From contig NZ_JAKMAJ010000015.1 of the NCBI RefSeq assembly GCF_022378355.1, positions 62,001-126,000 on the forward strand: a DNA stretch of 64,000 bases, given 5' to 3'. The stretch comes from Brenneria bubanii. Its GTDB lineage: Bacteria > Pseudomonadota > Gammaproteobacteria > Enterobacterales > Enterobacteriaceae. Under the pieces are notes generated by a model. It saw only the letters and a program-made list of their open reading frames with translations, made no database searches and was not told the DNA's origin. Both the position numbers and the translations under genes were made by a program. Positions within the stretch are counted from its first letter, which is position 1, and every line of letters begins with the position of its first letter. This document shows, one piece after another, positions 45,858 through 54,950 of the stretch.

Positions 45858-46541
45858 TCAGACCGCGCATTTCAGCGACGCCGCATTAAATCCGGCCACG
45901 ACGAAGCGAAGTAAGTTGGTCAGCACCTCATCGTCATCGTCGCTGTTGCACAATCCCTGAGACATGATCGCCAGCCGACCGGACTGCGGGTCGGAGTCCG
46001 CCAGCACGTGCATGGCGGCGCCGCGCGCAAACTCGTAGCGCCAGATGATTTCGGCTCGCGTCAACTGCGGCGCCCCTCGCTCGAATGCGGCAAAGAAACG
46101 TGCGGCGACATGATCGAATTTGTCAGAGATTAGCGCGGTAACCGATTCACGCGGCGCGGCGCGCAGATGTTGCAATAGCCGCACGGCGATGCGTCCCCCG
46201 TCCGGCGCGCGCGCCGTATTGACCAGCGGCCGGAGCAACGCATCCAATACGGCCTCAATCGGCGGCGCGTCATGCCGGTAGCGCTCTTCAACCGCGTCCA
46301 GCAATCGAATACGCATTGCGTTCAGCGGATCCAGCACGGCATTCAATACCGCCTTCAACAGCCCGTCTTTTGAGCCGAAGTAATAGTTTACCGCGGCGAT
46401 ATTGACCTGCGTCGCCTCGGTGATTTCACGAATCGTCGTCAGCTCGCCCCCTTTACTGGCGAAAATATTGATCGCTTCGTTCAGGATCCGTTGCCTGACG
46501 TCAGGCATTCTGGTTTCCGCTGCCGCTTTGGTCTCTGCCAC
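45858..46541 (-). CDS. TetR-family transcriptional regulator
   Basis: About 227 residues. The N-terminal HTH is DVRQRILNEAINIFASKGGE with TTIREITEATQVNIAAVNYY and FGSKDGLLKAVL; a C-terminal ligand domain of the CerR type follows. The start is uncertain: GTG at 46541 has GGGAG upstream; the ATG at 46508 would also give a normal HTH. Neighbours suggest control of the DapA-like gene or of the divergent M20 amidohydrolase gene. Confidence 0.9.
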   Translation of the reverse strand: MAETKAAAETRMPDVRQRILNEAINIFASKGGELTTIREITEATQVNIAAVNYYFGSKDGLLKAVLNAVLDPLNAMRIRLLDAVEERYRHDAPPIEAVLDALLRPLVNTARAPDGGRIAVRLLQHLRAAPRESVTALISDKFDHVAARFFAAFERGAPQLTRAEIIWRYEFARGAAMHVLADSDPQSGRLAIMSQGLCNSDDDDEVLTNLLRFVVAGFNAASLKCAV

Positions 46542-46902
46542 GTGGTGATTCTCCCAGGGAGGTAAATAGCGATGTCGGCTCGCGTCGTCGTCGCGCAACG
46601 GCGCCGGCCGGATAACCGATGGCACATCATAAGGAAATTAAAACGGCTATTTGAAATGCTTTTTTCAACTTTCCATAGCTGAATTCGTTGCTACGGGAAA
46701 ACCTTGAGCATGGCGTATGGCGGGATAACACATCGTGGCGTTGAACAACGCACGGGCGGCGCGATACGCCCCCAGCCGTTACGCCTGCCGGGGAATAATA
46801 AGCTAACCCGTACAGCGTATTTACTTATCAGAAATAAGACTTTGACCGAAAATAGAACGATTGCTAGTTTTTTACTTTCCGGTTGTTATAAGAGACTGAT
46901 AA
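46542..46902. other. Divergent intergenic region between TetR and M20 genes
   Basis: No gene is seen in these 361 bp. An open frame at 46704-46910 has no ribosome site and reads unlike protein. Promoters for both flanking genes are expected here. Confidence 0.5.
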
Positions 46903-48042
46903 ATGACTGATATACTGGCGAATAAGCTCACCGCCTGGCGCCGGGAGCTACATCAATACCCCGAGCTATCTAACCATGAATACCGGACGACGGAAAAAAT
47001 CGCCGGTTGGTTGCGCAACGCGGGCATTGATATTCTGCCGTTGCCGCTGAAGACCGGCGTGGTGGCGCAAATCGGACGGCATGACGGCCCCACCATCGCC
47101 CTGCGCGCCGATATCGACGCGTTGCCCATTGACGAACAAACCAGCCAGCCATTTATTTCCCGCCATCAGGGCGTGATGCACGCCTGCGGACACGATATAC
47201 ATACTTCGATCATGCTGGGCGCCGCCCTGTTGCTCAAAGCGCGTGAAGCGCAGTTGGTCGGCAACGTCCGTATTCTGTTCCAGCCGGCGGAGGAAACCTT
47301 CAACGGCGCCAATCAGTTTATTGAGGCGGGCGCGTTGCAAAACGTCAGCGCGATTTTTGGCGGCCATAACGCCCCCGGACTGCCGGTAGGCGAATTCGCC
47401 ACGCGCAGCGGTCCGATGCACGCCAATGTCGATCGTTTCGAAATATTGGTGCGCGGCAAGGGGGCGCACGCCGCCTACCCCGAACAGGGCGTGGATAGCA
47501 TCGTGGTCGCCGCGCAACTCATTACCGCGCTGCAAACGCTGCCAAGCCGCAGCTTCAGCGCGCTGGACTCGGTATTGGTCAGCGTGACGCGCATCAGCGG
47601 CGGCAACACCTGGAACGTTTTGCCTGAACGGGTGGAGCTGGAAGGCACCATACGTACCCATAGTCTGGAAATCAGAAAAGCCCTGCCGCAAAAGCTCACC
47701 GCGCTGATCGGCAATATCGCGGCCGGATTTGGCGCACAGGCCGAGCTACGTTGGCACGCCGGTCCGCCCACGCTCATCAACAGCAGTGAGTGGGTCGACT
47801 TGAGCAAAGCGGTGGCGGAAGAAGCGGGTTACCAGGTGCGCGACCAGCCGCCGCAGATGGGCGGCGAGGATTTTGCCTTTTACCTGCGCCATATTCCCGG
47901 CGTCTTCGTCAACATAGGATCGGCCAGCGAATTCGGCCTGCATCACCCACGATTTAACCCTGACGAAGCCGCCATCCTGCCCGCGGTCAACTACTTCAAT
48001 ATTCTGGCGGGCAGAGCATTGCAAAAACTGGCGCAGCCATAA
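46903..48042 (+). CDS. M20-family amidohydrolase (aminoacylase/hippurate hydrolase-like)
   Basis: 379 residues. It begins WRRELHQYPELSNHEYRTTE, the typical start of the HipO/IAA-amino-acid hydrolase group, and has MHACGHDIHTSIMLGAALLL (metal ligands), QPAEETFNGANQFIEAGAL and a dimerisation domain (RGKGAHAAYPEQGVDSI). The C-terminal PPQMGGEDFAFYL carries the last ligand region. Such enzymes cleave N-acyl amino acids and use two metal ions. AAGAG precedes the ATG. The gene could act on conjugates imported by the nearby transporters. Confidence 0.92.
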   Translation: MTDILANKLTAWRRELHQYPELSNHEYRTTEKIAGWLRNAGIDILPLPLKTGVVAQIGRHDGPTIALRADIDALPIDEQTSQPFISRHQGVMHACGHDIHTSIMLGAALLLKAREAQLVGNVRILFQPAEETFNGANQFIEAGALQNVSAIFGGHNAPGLPVGEFATRSGPMHANVDRFEILVRGKGAHAAYPEQGVDSIVVAAQLITALQTLPSRSFSALDSVLVSVTRISGGNTWNVLPERVELEGTIRTHSLEIRKALPQKLTALIGNIAAGFGAQAELRWHAGPPTLINSSEWVDLSKAVAEEAGYQVRDQPPQMGGEDFAFYLRHIPGVFVNIGSASEFGLHHPRFNPDEAAILPAVNYFNILAGRALQKLAQP

Positions 48043-48045
48043 GCC

Positions 48046-48894
48046 TTAAACCGCCCTGAAAGATAGCGCGACGTTGAGGGCATCCTGCGCCGCGACCCAA
48101 AAGCTATTCTGTGCGCGCGAATGGGTGGCAATCCCTTGTTGTTGCAGATAGCGAGCGCTATCGGCGACGGAGGCAACCGCAAACTCCAGCGCCACCATGC
48201 GTTCACTGCCCCCGGCGCCCACGGCGACGTCGCCGTACAGAGACTGCGCGCGTTGGGGAGTAATAAAGGATACCCGGGTTTTCCCCGCCTGTAGCCAATA
48301 ACCATCGGCGCCGTCAGATTCGATAAGCGCGGCATCAAAGAGCGAGCCGTACAGGCCGGAGACGGCGCGGGGATCCGCCGCGGCAATAACGAAGCCGACG
48401 ATATCGATTACGCCGTTGGGATGCGATTGCCATTCCGGACGCCAGACCAGCTCCGGCGTTTCATGCTGGCAAAAGAAGCTGCGGCCATTTCTCACGCGTT
48501 CGGCGGCGAGCGGAACCGTACGGAAACGGGCATTGGGCCGGCTGCCGTCGGACAGATCGACCGGACGAAAAAAAGACGCGGGCGGTTCGCCGTCGAGTCC
48601 AACCGCCTTCAGGCGCTGAAAAACCGCGTCGCTGTCCCGGGTTTTCCATACCAGGCCGGAAAGGCCCAACGGCTCGCTATGCAGCGCCTGGCGTTTGCCC
48701 TCGTTCTGCGCTTCGAAGCCCAGCAGCTCCAGATAATTTTCATGAAAAATGGCGAGGTGATTACTGGAGCCAAGGGAATGGTGCCCGCGGGGCGTTAATT
48801 GAAAACCCAAACGTTGAAACTGGCTATACGCCTCATCAAGCTGTCGGGATACGTTAATGATGACGTGATCCACTACCGGGATTAAAGCATTCAT
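48046..48894 (-). CDS. VOC-family protein (glyoxalase-like domain)
   Basis: 282 residues with an opening of PVVDHVIINVSRQLDEAYSQ, the usual start of glyoxalase-like 2 or 3 domains, and a second related half (IDIVGFVIAAADPRAVSGLY). Metal ligands of the fold would be His10 region and later Glu/His. It is convergent with the M20 gene, ending three bases from it. Members include lyases, dioxygenases and proteins of unknown role; none can be chosen. Confidence 0.82.
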   Translation of the reverse strand: MNALIPVVDHVIINVSRQLDEAYSQFQRLGFQLTPRGHHSLGSSNHLAIFHENYLELLGFEAQNEGKRQALHSEPLGLSGLVWKTRDSDAVFQRLKAVGLDGEPPASFFRPVDLSDGSRPNARFRTVPLAAERVRNGRSFFCQHETPELVWRPEWQSHPNGVIDIVGFVIAAADPRAVSGLYGSLFDAALIESDGADGYWLQAGKTRVSFITPQRAQSLYGDVAVGAGGSERMVALEFAVASVADSARYLQQQGIATHSRAQNSFWVAAQDALNVALSFRAV

Positions 48895-49042
48895 AGTCTT
48901 ATCTCTTGTTTACCTATTTTATTCAAACAGGTAATCAACCTAGCGAATATCGACGGCGATCCCAAACGATAATTAGTAAATAGTTTGTGCGTGGACTGAA
49001 TATGCAGCCAATTAAATTCATCGGCTTACGTCATTATCCGGT

Positions 49043-49077
49043 CAAAAGCCCTCGCCACGACGTGACCGGGACTTTTG
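49043..49077 (-). terminator. Hairpin after the hydantoin operon
   Basis: CAAAAGCCCT (49043-49052) and GGGACTTTTG (49068-49077) pair with minor mismatch, extended by inner pairs. It lies 34 bases after the SDR stop on the minus strand and ends in GGGCTTTT when read in that direction, so it is a reasonable terminator for the unit 57930-49111. Confidence 0.5.
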
Positions 49078-49110
49078 GCTGTTGATGCTGACGCGCACGC
49101 GGACGGCGTA

Positions 49111-49896
49111 TTACAGGCAGGGACTCATGCCGCCGTCCACGCGCAGAATCGCGCCGGTAATAAACGCCGCCTGCCGGCTGGCGAGAAACGCCGCCGCCGC
49201 GCCATACTCCGCGGGATCGCCATAACGCCCGACCGGAATGGCGGCCTGACTTTTCGCTTTGACCGACGCCACCGGCAGGTCTTCGCGTGCGGCGCGTGCG
49301 GCGTCCAGTTGGTCGACCCGGGCGGTGGCGATACGTCCCGGCACCAGCACATTAACGGTAATGCCGCTGGCGGCCACCTCGCCGGCCAGCGTTTTCGACC
49401 AGCCGGACAGCGCCATACGCAGGGTGTTGGAAACGGCCAGATTAGCGATCGGCGTTACCACGCCCGATGACGAACTGGTGATAATGCGTCCCCAGCCCGC
49501 CGCGCGCATATCCGGCAATACGCAATCGGTCAGGTGAATCAGCGACCCCACCATCGCGGTGAACTCCTGCTGCCATCTGGCGAGCGCAACGCCGCTGGCG
49601 GCCGACGGCGCCGGACCGCCGGAGTTATTGACCAGGATGCCCACCGGCCCGAGCGTCCGGCGAATATCCGTCAGCACCGCGTCGAATGACGCCGGCTGGG
49701 TTAAATCCAGCACCCAGGCGCGCGCCCTGCCGCCGGCCTGCTCAATCAACCCCACCGTCTCCTCCAGCTTCTGCGGCGTGCGGCCGGTGACCGCCACCAG
49801 CACGCCCTCGGCGGCCAGCGACTGGGCAATGGCGCGTCCCAGCCCGCTTCCGGCGCCGCACACCAGCGCCACTTTACCTGCTATATCAAAATCCAT
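49111..49896 (-). CDS. SDR-fold protein lacking the Tyr-Lys pair, hydantoin operon
   Basis: 261 residues from the ATG at 49896, preceded by AAGGAGC. The nucleotide motif is CGAGSGLGRAIAQSLAAEGV and NNSGGPAP matches the NNAG position. The classical YxxxK is replaced by SNTLR (in ANLAVSNTLRMAL), the same Tyr-to-Ser and Lys-to-Arg change as in the SDR at 42563. It is the last gene of the minus unit, 55 bp after the LysR gene. Catalysis is doubtful; a role in binding a nucleotide or acyl compound remains open. Confidence 0.88.
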   Translation of the reverse strand: MDFDIAGKVALVCGAGSGLGRAIAQSLAAEGVLVAVTGRTPQKLEETVGLIEQAGGRARAWVLDLTQPASFDAVLTDIRRTLGPVGILVNNSGGPAPSAASGVALARWQQEFTAMVGSLIHLTDCVLPDMRAAGWGRIITSSSSGVVTPIANLAVSNTLRMALSGWSKTLAGEVAASGITVNVLVPGRIATARVDQLDAARAAREDLPVASVKAKSQAAIPVGRYGDPAEYGAAAAFLASRQAAFITGAILRVDGGMSPCL

Positions 49897-49951
49897 ACCT
49901 TGCTCCTTTCTGATCTTCATCGCCGCGCCGGCATCGCCAAAACACCGGCGC

Positions 49952-50866
49952 TCAGCGGATTTCCTGTTCAATGACGTTTTTGACCTGCTCGATAAAATCC
50001 ACCACCAGGCGATTCTGCGACACCTGCTTACGCGTCACGATACAGATGGAAACCGGCACCGCTATCTCAAAGGGAACGATGGCGACGTCTTTCCACTCCT
50101 GATGCAGCGCCGTTACCGAATCCACAATCGCCATCCCCACCCCCGCCTGGCTGAGCATGGCCGCGCTATTGGTGTATCGGACCTCCACGTCCGGTTCGTA
50201 ATTCACGCCGCACTGACGGAACGCATAGGCCAACAGCAATCCCAGCGTCGATTCGATGTTCAGACCGATGTAGCCGTATTGACGGACGTGATCCACGCTG
50301 ATCGTCTGCATGCCGTACAGCGGATGGCCGCGCGGCACCAGACACATCATATTGCCGTGTTTGATCTTCTCCACATTGACCGCCGGATGTTCGTCCAGCC
50401 CCAGCGCCAGCCCGACGTCCGCGACGCCGAGCTCCACCGCCTGCAACACCCGGTTAAGCCCCACGACATCGAAATGCACCTTCACGCCGCGGCGATTGAT
50501 CAGCAGCTGGCGCAGCGCATGCGGCACCAGCGAAAAACCCAGCGGCGGCGTGCCCAGAATGCGCAGGATGCCCGCATTGCCGCTGCGCAGCGAGCGAATC
50601 CGGCTTTCCGCCGAGCGGATCATCATAAAAATCGGCTCCACCTCTTTATAAAGCAGGCGGGCGTCCTCCGTGGGCTGCAAGCGCCGATTAATGCGGTCGA
50701 AAAGCGGAAAGCCGAGCTGACCTTCAAGCTGCTTTATTCCGCCGGAGACCGCCGGCTGCGAAATGCCCAGCTCGTAGGCGGCGTCAACCGTCGTTTGCGT
50801 ACGCATTACGGTGCCGAATATTTCCAGCAAACGCAGATTGATATCGTTTTTGCGCTCAATTTTCAC
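49952..50866 (-). CDS. LysR-family transcriptional regulator within the hydantoin operon
   Basis: 304 residues. The HTH is LRLLEIFGTVMRTQTTVDAA followed by YELGISQPAVSGGIKQLEGQ; the effector domain includes LRILGTPPLGFSLVPHALRQ and MCLVPRGHPLYGM. It starts with GTG at 50866 (GGGGA upstream) and overlaps the racemase gene by 11 bp, in the same direction, so it is co-transcribed. LysR genes are more often divergent from their target; here the regulator would adjust its own operon. Ligand probably a hydantoin or D-amino acid. Confidence 0.9.
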   Translation of the reverse strand: MKIERKNDINLRLLEIFGTVMRTQTTVDAAYELGISQPAVSGGIKQLEGQLGFPLFDRINRRLQPTEDARLLYKEVEPIFMMIRSAESRIRSLRSGNAGILRILGTPPLGFSLVPHALRQLLINRRGVKVHFDVVGLNRVLQAVELGVADVGLALGLDEHPAVNVEKIKHGNMMCLVPRGHPLYGMQTISVDHVRQYGYIGLNIESTLGLLLAYAFRQCGVNYEPDVEVRYTNSAAMLSQAGVGMAIVDSVTALHQEWKDVAIVPFEIAVPVSICIVTRKQVSQNRLVVDFIEQVKNVIEQEIR

Positions 50867-51533
50867 CGCATTCCCCGCCGGAGAGTATCGCCGTTAACGC
50901 CAGCCCCACCGCCGCCTGCGTCGGATCGATCACCGGGACGCCGAGCGTCTCCTGGAGCAACCGACGCTGACGCGACAATCCGGCGCAGCCCAGAATCAGC
51001 ACATCGGCGCCGTCCCGCTCGATCAACTGGCGGCCGACGCTCTCCAGCCGCCGGCTCACCCCCTCGCCCGACGCCGACTCGGCCACGCTGATATTTAGCG
51101 GACGCTCGCCGGCCAGCCGCGACGCCAATCCCAACCGGCGGACATAGGCCAGATGGCGGTCGACCGATTGCGACTGGATCGCCAGCACGCCGATGCGCTG
51201 TCCCAGCGTCAGCGCCACCGACAGCGCCGACGCCTGAATGCCCAGCACAGGTACGCTGGCTGCCCGGCGGCAGGCGTCGATGGCCGGGTCCGAATAACAG
51301 GCCAGCACCACTGCGGAAACCTGACGACGGGCAGCGATTTCCGCCAGCAGCAGCGGCTCCACCGCCTCGATATCCGCCTGACTTTCAATGCCGGCCGGCG
51401 CCTGTGCCAGGGTAATGCAGGTAATCTCCGGCCCGGCGGGCAGGCGGAAAGCCGCGGTGGCGGCGCGCAGCCCGTCGGTCACGGCGGGGTTGCTATTGGG
51501 ATTGATGACAAGAATCGGTAAAGGTCGCGTCAT
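50856..51533 (-). CDS. Hydantoin racemase (Asp/Glu racemase superfamily)
   Basis: 225 residues. The two catalytic Cys lie in VVLACYSDPAIDACR (about 79) and LILGCAGLSRQ (about 181). The opening LPILVINPNSNPAVTDGLRA is typical of hydantoin racemases. It interconverts D- and L-5-substituted hydantoins so that a stereoselective hydantoinase can use both. Its ATG overlaps the hydantoinase stop (ATGA). Allantoin racemase is a close relative and cannot be excluded. Confidence 0.9.
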   Translation of the reverse strand: MTRPLPILVINPNSNPAVTDGLRAATAAFRLPAGPEITCITLAQAPAGIESQADIEAVEPLLLAEIAARRQVSAVVLACYSDPAIDACRRAASVPVLGIQASALSVALTLGQRIGVLAIQSQSVDRHLAYVRRLGLASRLAGERPLNISVAESASGEGVSRRLESVGRQLIERDGADVLILGCAGLSRQRRLLQETLGVPVIDPTQAAVGLALTAILSGGECGEN

Positions 51534-53005
51534 TCGGCCTCCCGCGTTGATACCGGCGCCAGCACGGCGCCGAAATTAAGCGCCGGATCCAGCTCCGGCG
51601 TATGGACGCCGGGCATGCCGGTACAGTCCGGCGGACGTCGAGGGACAAAGCGACCGCGGCCGGCGGCGGCGCGCAGTTCGCCGTCGGCGACCACCGTTTC
51701 GCCGCGGCTGATCACCCGTACCGGACAACCGCGCAGGGTCATGCCCTCAAACGGCGTGTAGTCCATGTTGTCATGCTGGTCGGCATGGGTTACCCGCCGC
51801 GTCAGATTGGGATCCCACAGAGCCAGATCCGCATCGGCGCCGATGGCGATGGCGCCTTTTTGCGGGAACATGCCCAGCGTTTTCGCCGCGTTAGTCGAGG
51901 TCAGCGCCACAAACTGCTGCGGCGTAATCCGCCCTTTCATCACCCCTTCGCTGAACAGCAGCGGCAGCCGCAGGCCGATGCCCGGCATACCGTTGGCGAT
52001 CTGGCGGAAAGTGGCGTCCGGGCCGTGGAAAAATTTACCGCTGGCGTCAAAGCGATAAGGCGCGTGATCGGAAGAAAAGAAGTCAAAGGTGCCGGCCTGC
52101 AAATGGCGCCACAGTCCCTGCTGAGTGGCCGTATCGCGCACCGGCGGACTGCACATGAACTTCGCTCCCTCCCGTCCCGGCCGATCGAGATCGTCGCGGG
52201 TAAGAAACAGATATTGCGGGCAGGTTTCGCTGTAGAGCTTCGCGCCGGCAAGACGCGCGCGCGCGATAATCTCCGCCCCTTCGGCGGTGGAGACGTGCAC
52301 CACCATCAGCGGACAGCCGACGAATGCCGCCAACTGCGTCACCCGGCCGATCGCCTCGATTTCCGCCGCCGCCGGATGGCTAATCGCATGGTAGCGCGGC
52401 GCCGTATGGCCGCGCTCCAGCAGACGCTGGCTCATCCATTTTATGATGTCGTTATTTTCCGCGTGCACCATCGCCAGCGCGCCGTGCTCCGCCGCCAGCG
52501 TCAGCAGGTTGAGAATATCGCCGTCATTCATTTTTACCGCGTCATAGGTCATGAAAAACTTAAACGACGGCACGCCGCGCGCCACCACCCGCGGCAAATC
52601 ATCCGCCAGCGGCACCGTCGGGTCGGTGATGATCAGATGCCAGGCGTAATCCAGCACCGCCTTCGGCGCGGCGCGATGCTGATAAACCTCCAGCACATTC
52701 TCCAGCCGCTGTCCTTTCATCTGCGCGGCGAAAGGCACAATGGTGGTATTGCCGCCGAACGCCGCCGATACCGTACCGCTGTAGTAATCATCGGCGCTCA
52801 TCAAGCCTGAAGAGGATTCCTGCTCGATGTGGCAATGCCCCTCAATGCCGCCGGGCATCACCCACAGCCCCGCGGCATCGATCGTCTCGCGCGCGTCGCT
52901 CAGGGCGCCCAGCGCCGCGATTCGGCCGTCTTTGATGCCGATATCGGCCCGGTAGTCGTCAGTGGCGGTGATGATGCGTCCGCCGCGGATAATCAAGTCA
53001 AACAT
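51530..53005 (-). CDS. Dihydropyrimidinase/D-hydantoinase
   Basis: 491 residues of the cyclic amidohydrolase family. Metal residues are GHCHIEQ (near 60), the carboxylated Lys in VPSFKFFMTYD, His in AMVHAENND, His in LMVVHVSTAEG and Asp in FFSSDHAPYRF. The ring of a 5-substituted hydantoin is opened to an N-carbamoyl D-amino acid. AAGGAGG stands before the ATG, the best ribosome site in the operon. The extra sequence between HCHIEQ and ADDYYSGTVSAAFGG matches the dihydropyrimidinase branch rather than allantoinase or dihydroorotase. The adjacent D-carbamoylase strengthens the hydantoin reading. Confidence 0.92.
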   Translation of the reverse strand: MFDLIIRGGRIITATDDYRADIGIKDGRIAALGALSDARETIDAAGLWVMPGGIEGHCHIEQESSSGLMSADDYYSGTVSAAFGGNTTIVPFAAQMKGQRLENVLEVYQHRAAPKAVLDYAWHLIITDPTVPLADDLPRVVARGVPSFKFFMTYDAVKMNDGDILNLLTLAAEHGALAMVHAENNDIIKWMSQRLLERGHTAPRYHAISHPAAAEIEAIGRVTQLAAFVGCPLMVVHVSTAEGAEIIARARLAGAKLYSETCPQYLFLTRDDLDRPGREGAKFMCSPPVRDTATQQGLWRHLQAGTFDFFSSDHAPYRFDASGKFFHGPDATFRQIANGMPGIGLRLPLLFSEGVMKGRITPQQFVALTSTNAAKTLGMFPQKGAIAIGADADLALWDPNLTRRVTHADQHDNMDYTPFEGMTLRGCPVRVISRGETVVADGELRAAAGRGRFVPRRPPDCTGMPGVHTPELDPALNFGAVLAPVSTREAE

Positions 53006-53056
53006 CGGAAACCTCCTTCATTATTCTGCTCGCCCGTCGGTATGGAAAGTGGCCGA

Positions 53057-53989
53057 TTAACCGGCATGGCGCCGCCGCGCCGCCAGACGCTGCATCAGGC
53101 GTTGCAACTGGCGTTCATCATCCGCTGAAAGCTGCGCGCCCGGCGCGCGCAGACGTCCCGAGGTAAAAATGCCGCGCTGGCGAAGAATCCCTTTGCGAAT
53201 GGCCAAACCGATGCCCGGCTGCTGTTCATAACTCAGCAGCGGCAGATGGCTGTCGAACAGATCCTGCGCGCCGTCCTCATCGCCCTGCCGGTGGCGCCGC
53301 ACCACGTCCACCAGCATTTCCGGCCAGGCGTAGCCGGTCATGGCGCCGTCCGCGCCGCGCTGTAGTTCAAGAGGCAGGTAAAGTCCGCCGTTGCCGGTCA
53401 GGATGGAAAGCGCCGTATCATCCGTCGCCAACTGGCGGCGAATCGCGCTGATTTTGTTCAGTCCGGGGCAGTCTTCATGTTTAAGCATCACAATCTGCGG
53501 CAGTTCGCGCGTCAGACGGACAATCAGGCCGGCGCTGACCTGTACGCCGGTCATCTGCGGAAAATCCTGAAAACAGATCGGTACATCCGGCCCCAGCGCC
53601 GCACAGACCTGCTGCAGGTAATTGAATACCGCCTCATCGGTTTTCAGCCCCGTCGCCGGCGCCACCATCACGCCGGCGCAGCCGCGCGCCATCGCCGCCT
53701 CGGCCAGCGCCGTCATATTGGCGATGCCGGCGGCGGAGACGCCGGCTATCACCGGCAGCGCGCCCGCCACCCCATCCAGAAAGGCATCGATAACGCGTAA
53801 CTGTTCGACCGGCGAGAGTTTCTGCGCTTCCCCCATCATACCGAGCACCGTGATGCCGCTGACCTGCGCCTGTTGATACAGGGCGATAAGTCGCGACAGA
53901 CTCGGATAATCAATGCGCTCCTGCTGATCGAACGGCGTCGGCGCGATAGCGAATACGCCTGCCGTATGCCGGTTTATCCGATGTTGCAT
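53057..53989 (-). CDS. DapA/NAL-family lyase-like protein, active-site Tyr replaced
   Basis: 310 residues. GMMGEAQKLSP and the Schiff-base Lys in IVMLKHEDC mark the family. The usual Tyr (YNxP) is Gln in CFQDFPQMTG. The fold should be a pyruvate-type aldolase barrel, but proton transfer must differ. It overlaps the D-carbamoylase gene by 16 bp and precedes the hydantoinase, so it is a regular member of the operon. It may use an oxo acid formed from the D-amino acid; its exact reaction is unknown. Confidence 0.87.
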   Translation of the reverse strand: MQHRINRHTAGVFAIAPTPFDQQERIDYPSLSRLIALYQQAQVSGITVLGMMGEAQKLSPVEQLRVIDAFLDGVAGALPVIAGVSAAGIANMTALAEAAMARGCAGVMVAPATGLKTDEAVFNYLQQVCAALGPDVPICFQDFPQMTGVQVSAGLIVRLTRELPQIVMLKHEDCPGLNKISAIRRQLATDDTALSILTGNGGLYLPLELQRGADGAMTGYAWPEMLVDVVRRHRQGDEDGAQDLFDSHLPLLSYEQQPGIGLAIRKGILRQRGIFTSGRLRAPGAQLSADDERQLQRLMQRLAARRRHAG

Positions 53990-54936
53990 TTCGCCAGCTC
54001 CCTTTCCACCTCGGGCGGAATTTCGACGCCGGTTTGTTCGACGATCAGCCGGTAATGTTCGGTGCGTCGATGGCGTTTAAAATCGAAGATCGTCTCTTTG
54101 CCGAAGCGGCTCTCGTCAAAGTCACACGCCGCGACAATCAGCTCATCGCCCTGGGTTTTCGCTTCGGCCAGCACGAAACCGTTCGGGTCGATGATCATGC
54201 TGCCACCAATCAGCTCATGGCCGTCCTCAACGCCGGCCTTGGCCACCCCCACCACATAGGTGCTGTTCTGGTAGGCGCCGGCCTGCATCGATAAACGGGA
54301 ATGGAACAATCGCTGATCGTCGGCCTCATCCTGACGCTGCGCGTTGAACGCCGGCGTGTTGTAGCCGATGGTCACCAGCTCCACACCCTGAAGCCCGAGC
54401 ACGCGATAGGTTTCCGGCCAGCGCCGATCGTTGCAAATCGCCATCCCCATGATGCCGCCGAGGTTGGAAAAAACGTGGAATCCCAGATCGCCGGGTTCGA
54501 AATAGTATTTTTCCAAATGCTGAAACGCGCGTTCGGGATCGTAGGCGCCGTGGCCCGGCAGATGCACCTTGCGGTATTTGGCGATAATCGCGCCGTCGCG
54601 ATCGGTCATCAGCGACGTATTAAAGTGCCGGCCATCCGGCGTGGATTCCGCATAACCGAAAGTGATGGCCATCTGGTAGGTCCGCGCACGTTCAAATAGC
54701 GGCTGCGTCGCCTGATTGGGCATCTCGGATTCAAACCAGCGTTCGATTTCGGCCGGTTCTTCGCTGTACCAGCGCGGGAAAAAGGTGGTCAGCGCCAATT
54801 CCGGGAATACCAGCAGATCGCAGCTGGCGGCGTGCGCCTGATCCATCAGTGCCAGCATTCTCGCCACTACCGACTCGCGGCTGTCCGTTTTCTGGATGGC
54901 GCCCAGTTGAGCGCCGCCAACAATACATTTTCTCAT
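53974..54936 (-). CDS. N-carbamoyl-D-amino-acid amidohydrolase (D-carbamoylase), nitrilase superfamily
   Basis: About 320 residues. The Glu-Lys-Cys triad is in FPELALTTFFPRW (Glu46), KYRKVHLPGH and MAICNDRRWPE. The segments AFQHLEKYYFEPGDLGFHVF and RLSMQAGAYQN match Agrobacterium D-carbamoylase closely. It hydrolyses N-carbamoyl D-amino acids to D-amino acids, carbon dioxide and ammonia. The ATG at 54936 has AGGA seven bases upstream; an earlier ATG at 54954 overlaps the permease stop (ATGA) and is also possible. Confidence 0.92.
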   Translation of the reverse strand: MRKCIVGGAQLGAIQKTDSRESVVARMLALMDQAHAASCDLLVFPELALTTFFPRWYSEEPAEIERWFESEMPNQATQPLFERARTYQMAITFGYAESTPDGRHFNTSLMTDRDGAIIAKYRKVHLPGHGAYDPERAFQHLEKYYFEPGDLGFHVFSNLGGIMGMAICNDRRWPETYRVLGLQGVELVTIGYNTPAFNAQRQDEADDQRLFHSRLSMQAGAYQNSTYVVGVAKAGVEDGHELIGGSMIIDPNGFVLAEAKTQGDELIVAACDFDESRFGKETIFDFKRHRRTEHYRLIVEQTGVEIPPEVERELAKCNIG

Positions 54937-54950
54937 ATTCAGTTCCTGTA

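Noticed and set aside
46704-46910. 68-residue plus-strand ORF before the M20 gene
   Set aside because: No ribosome site, unlike a protein in composition, and it runs into the M20 start region.
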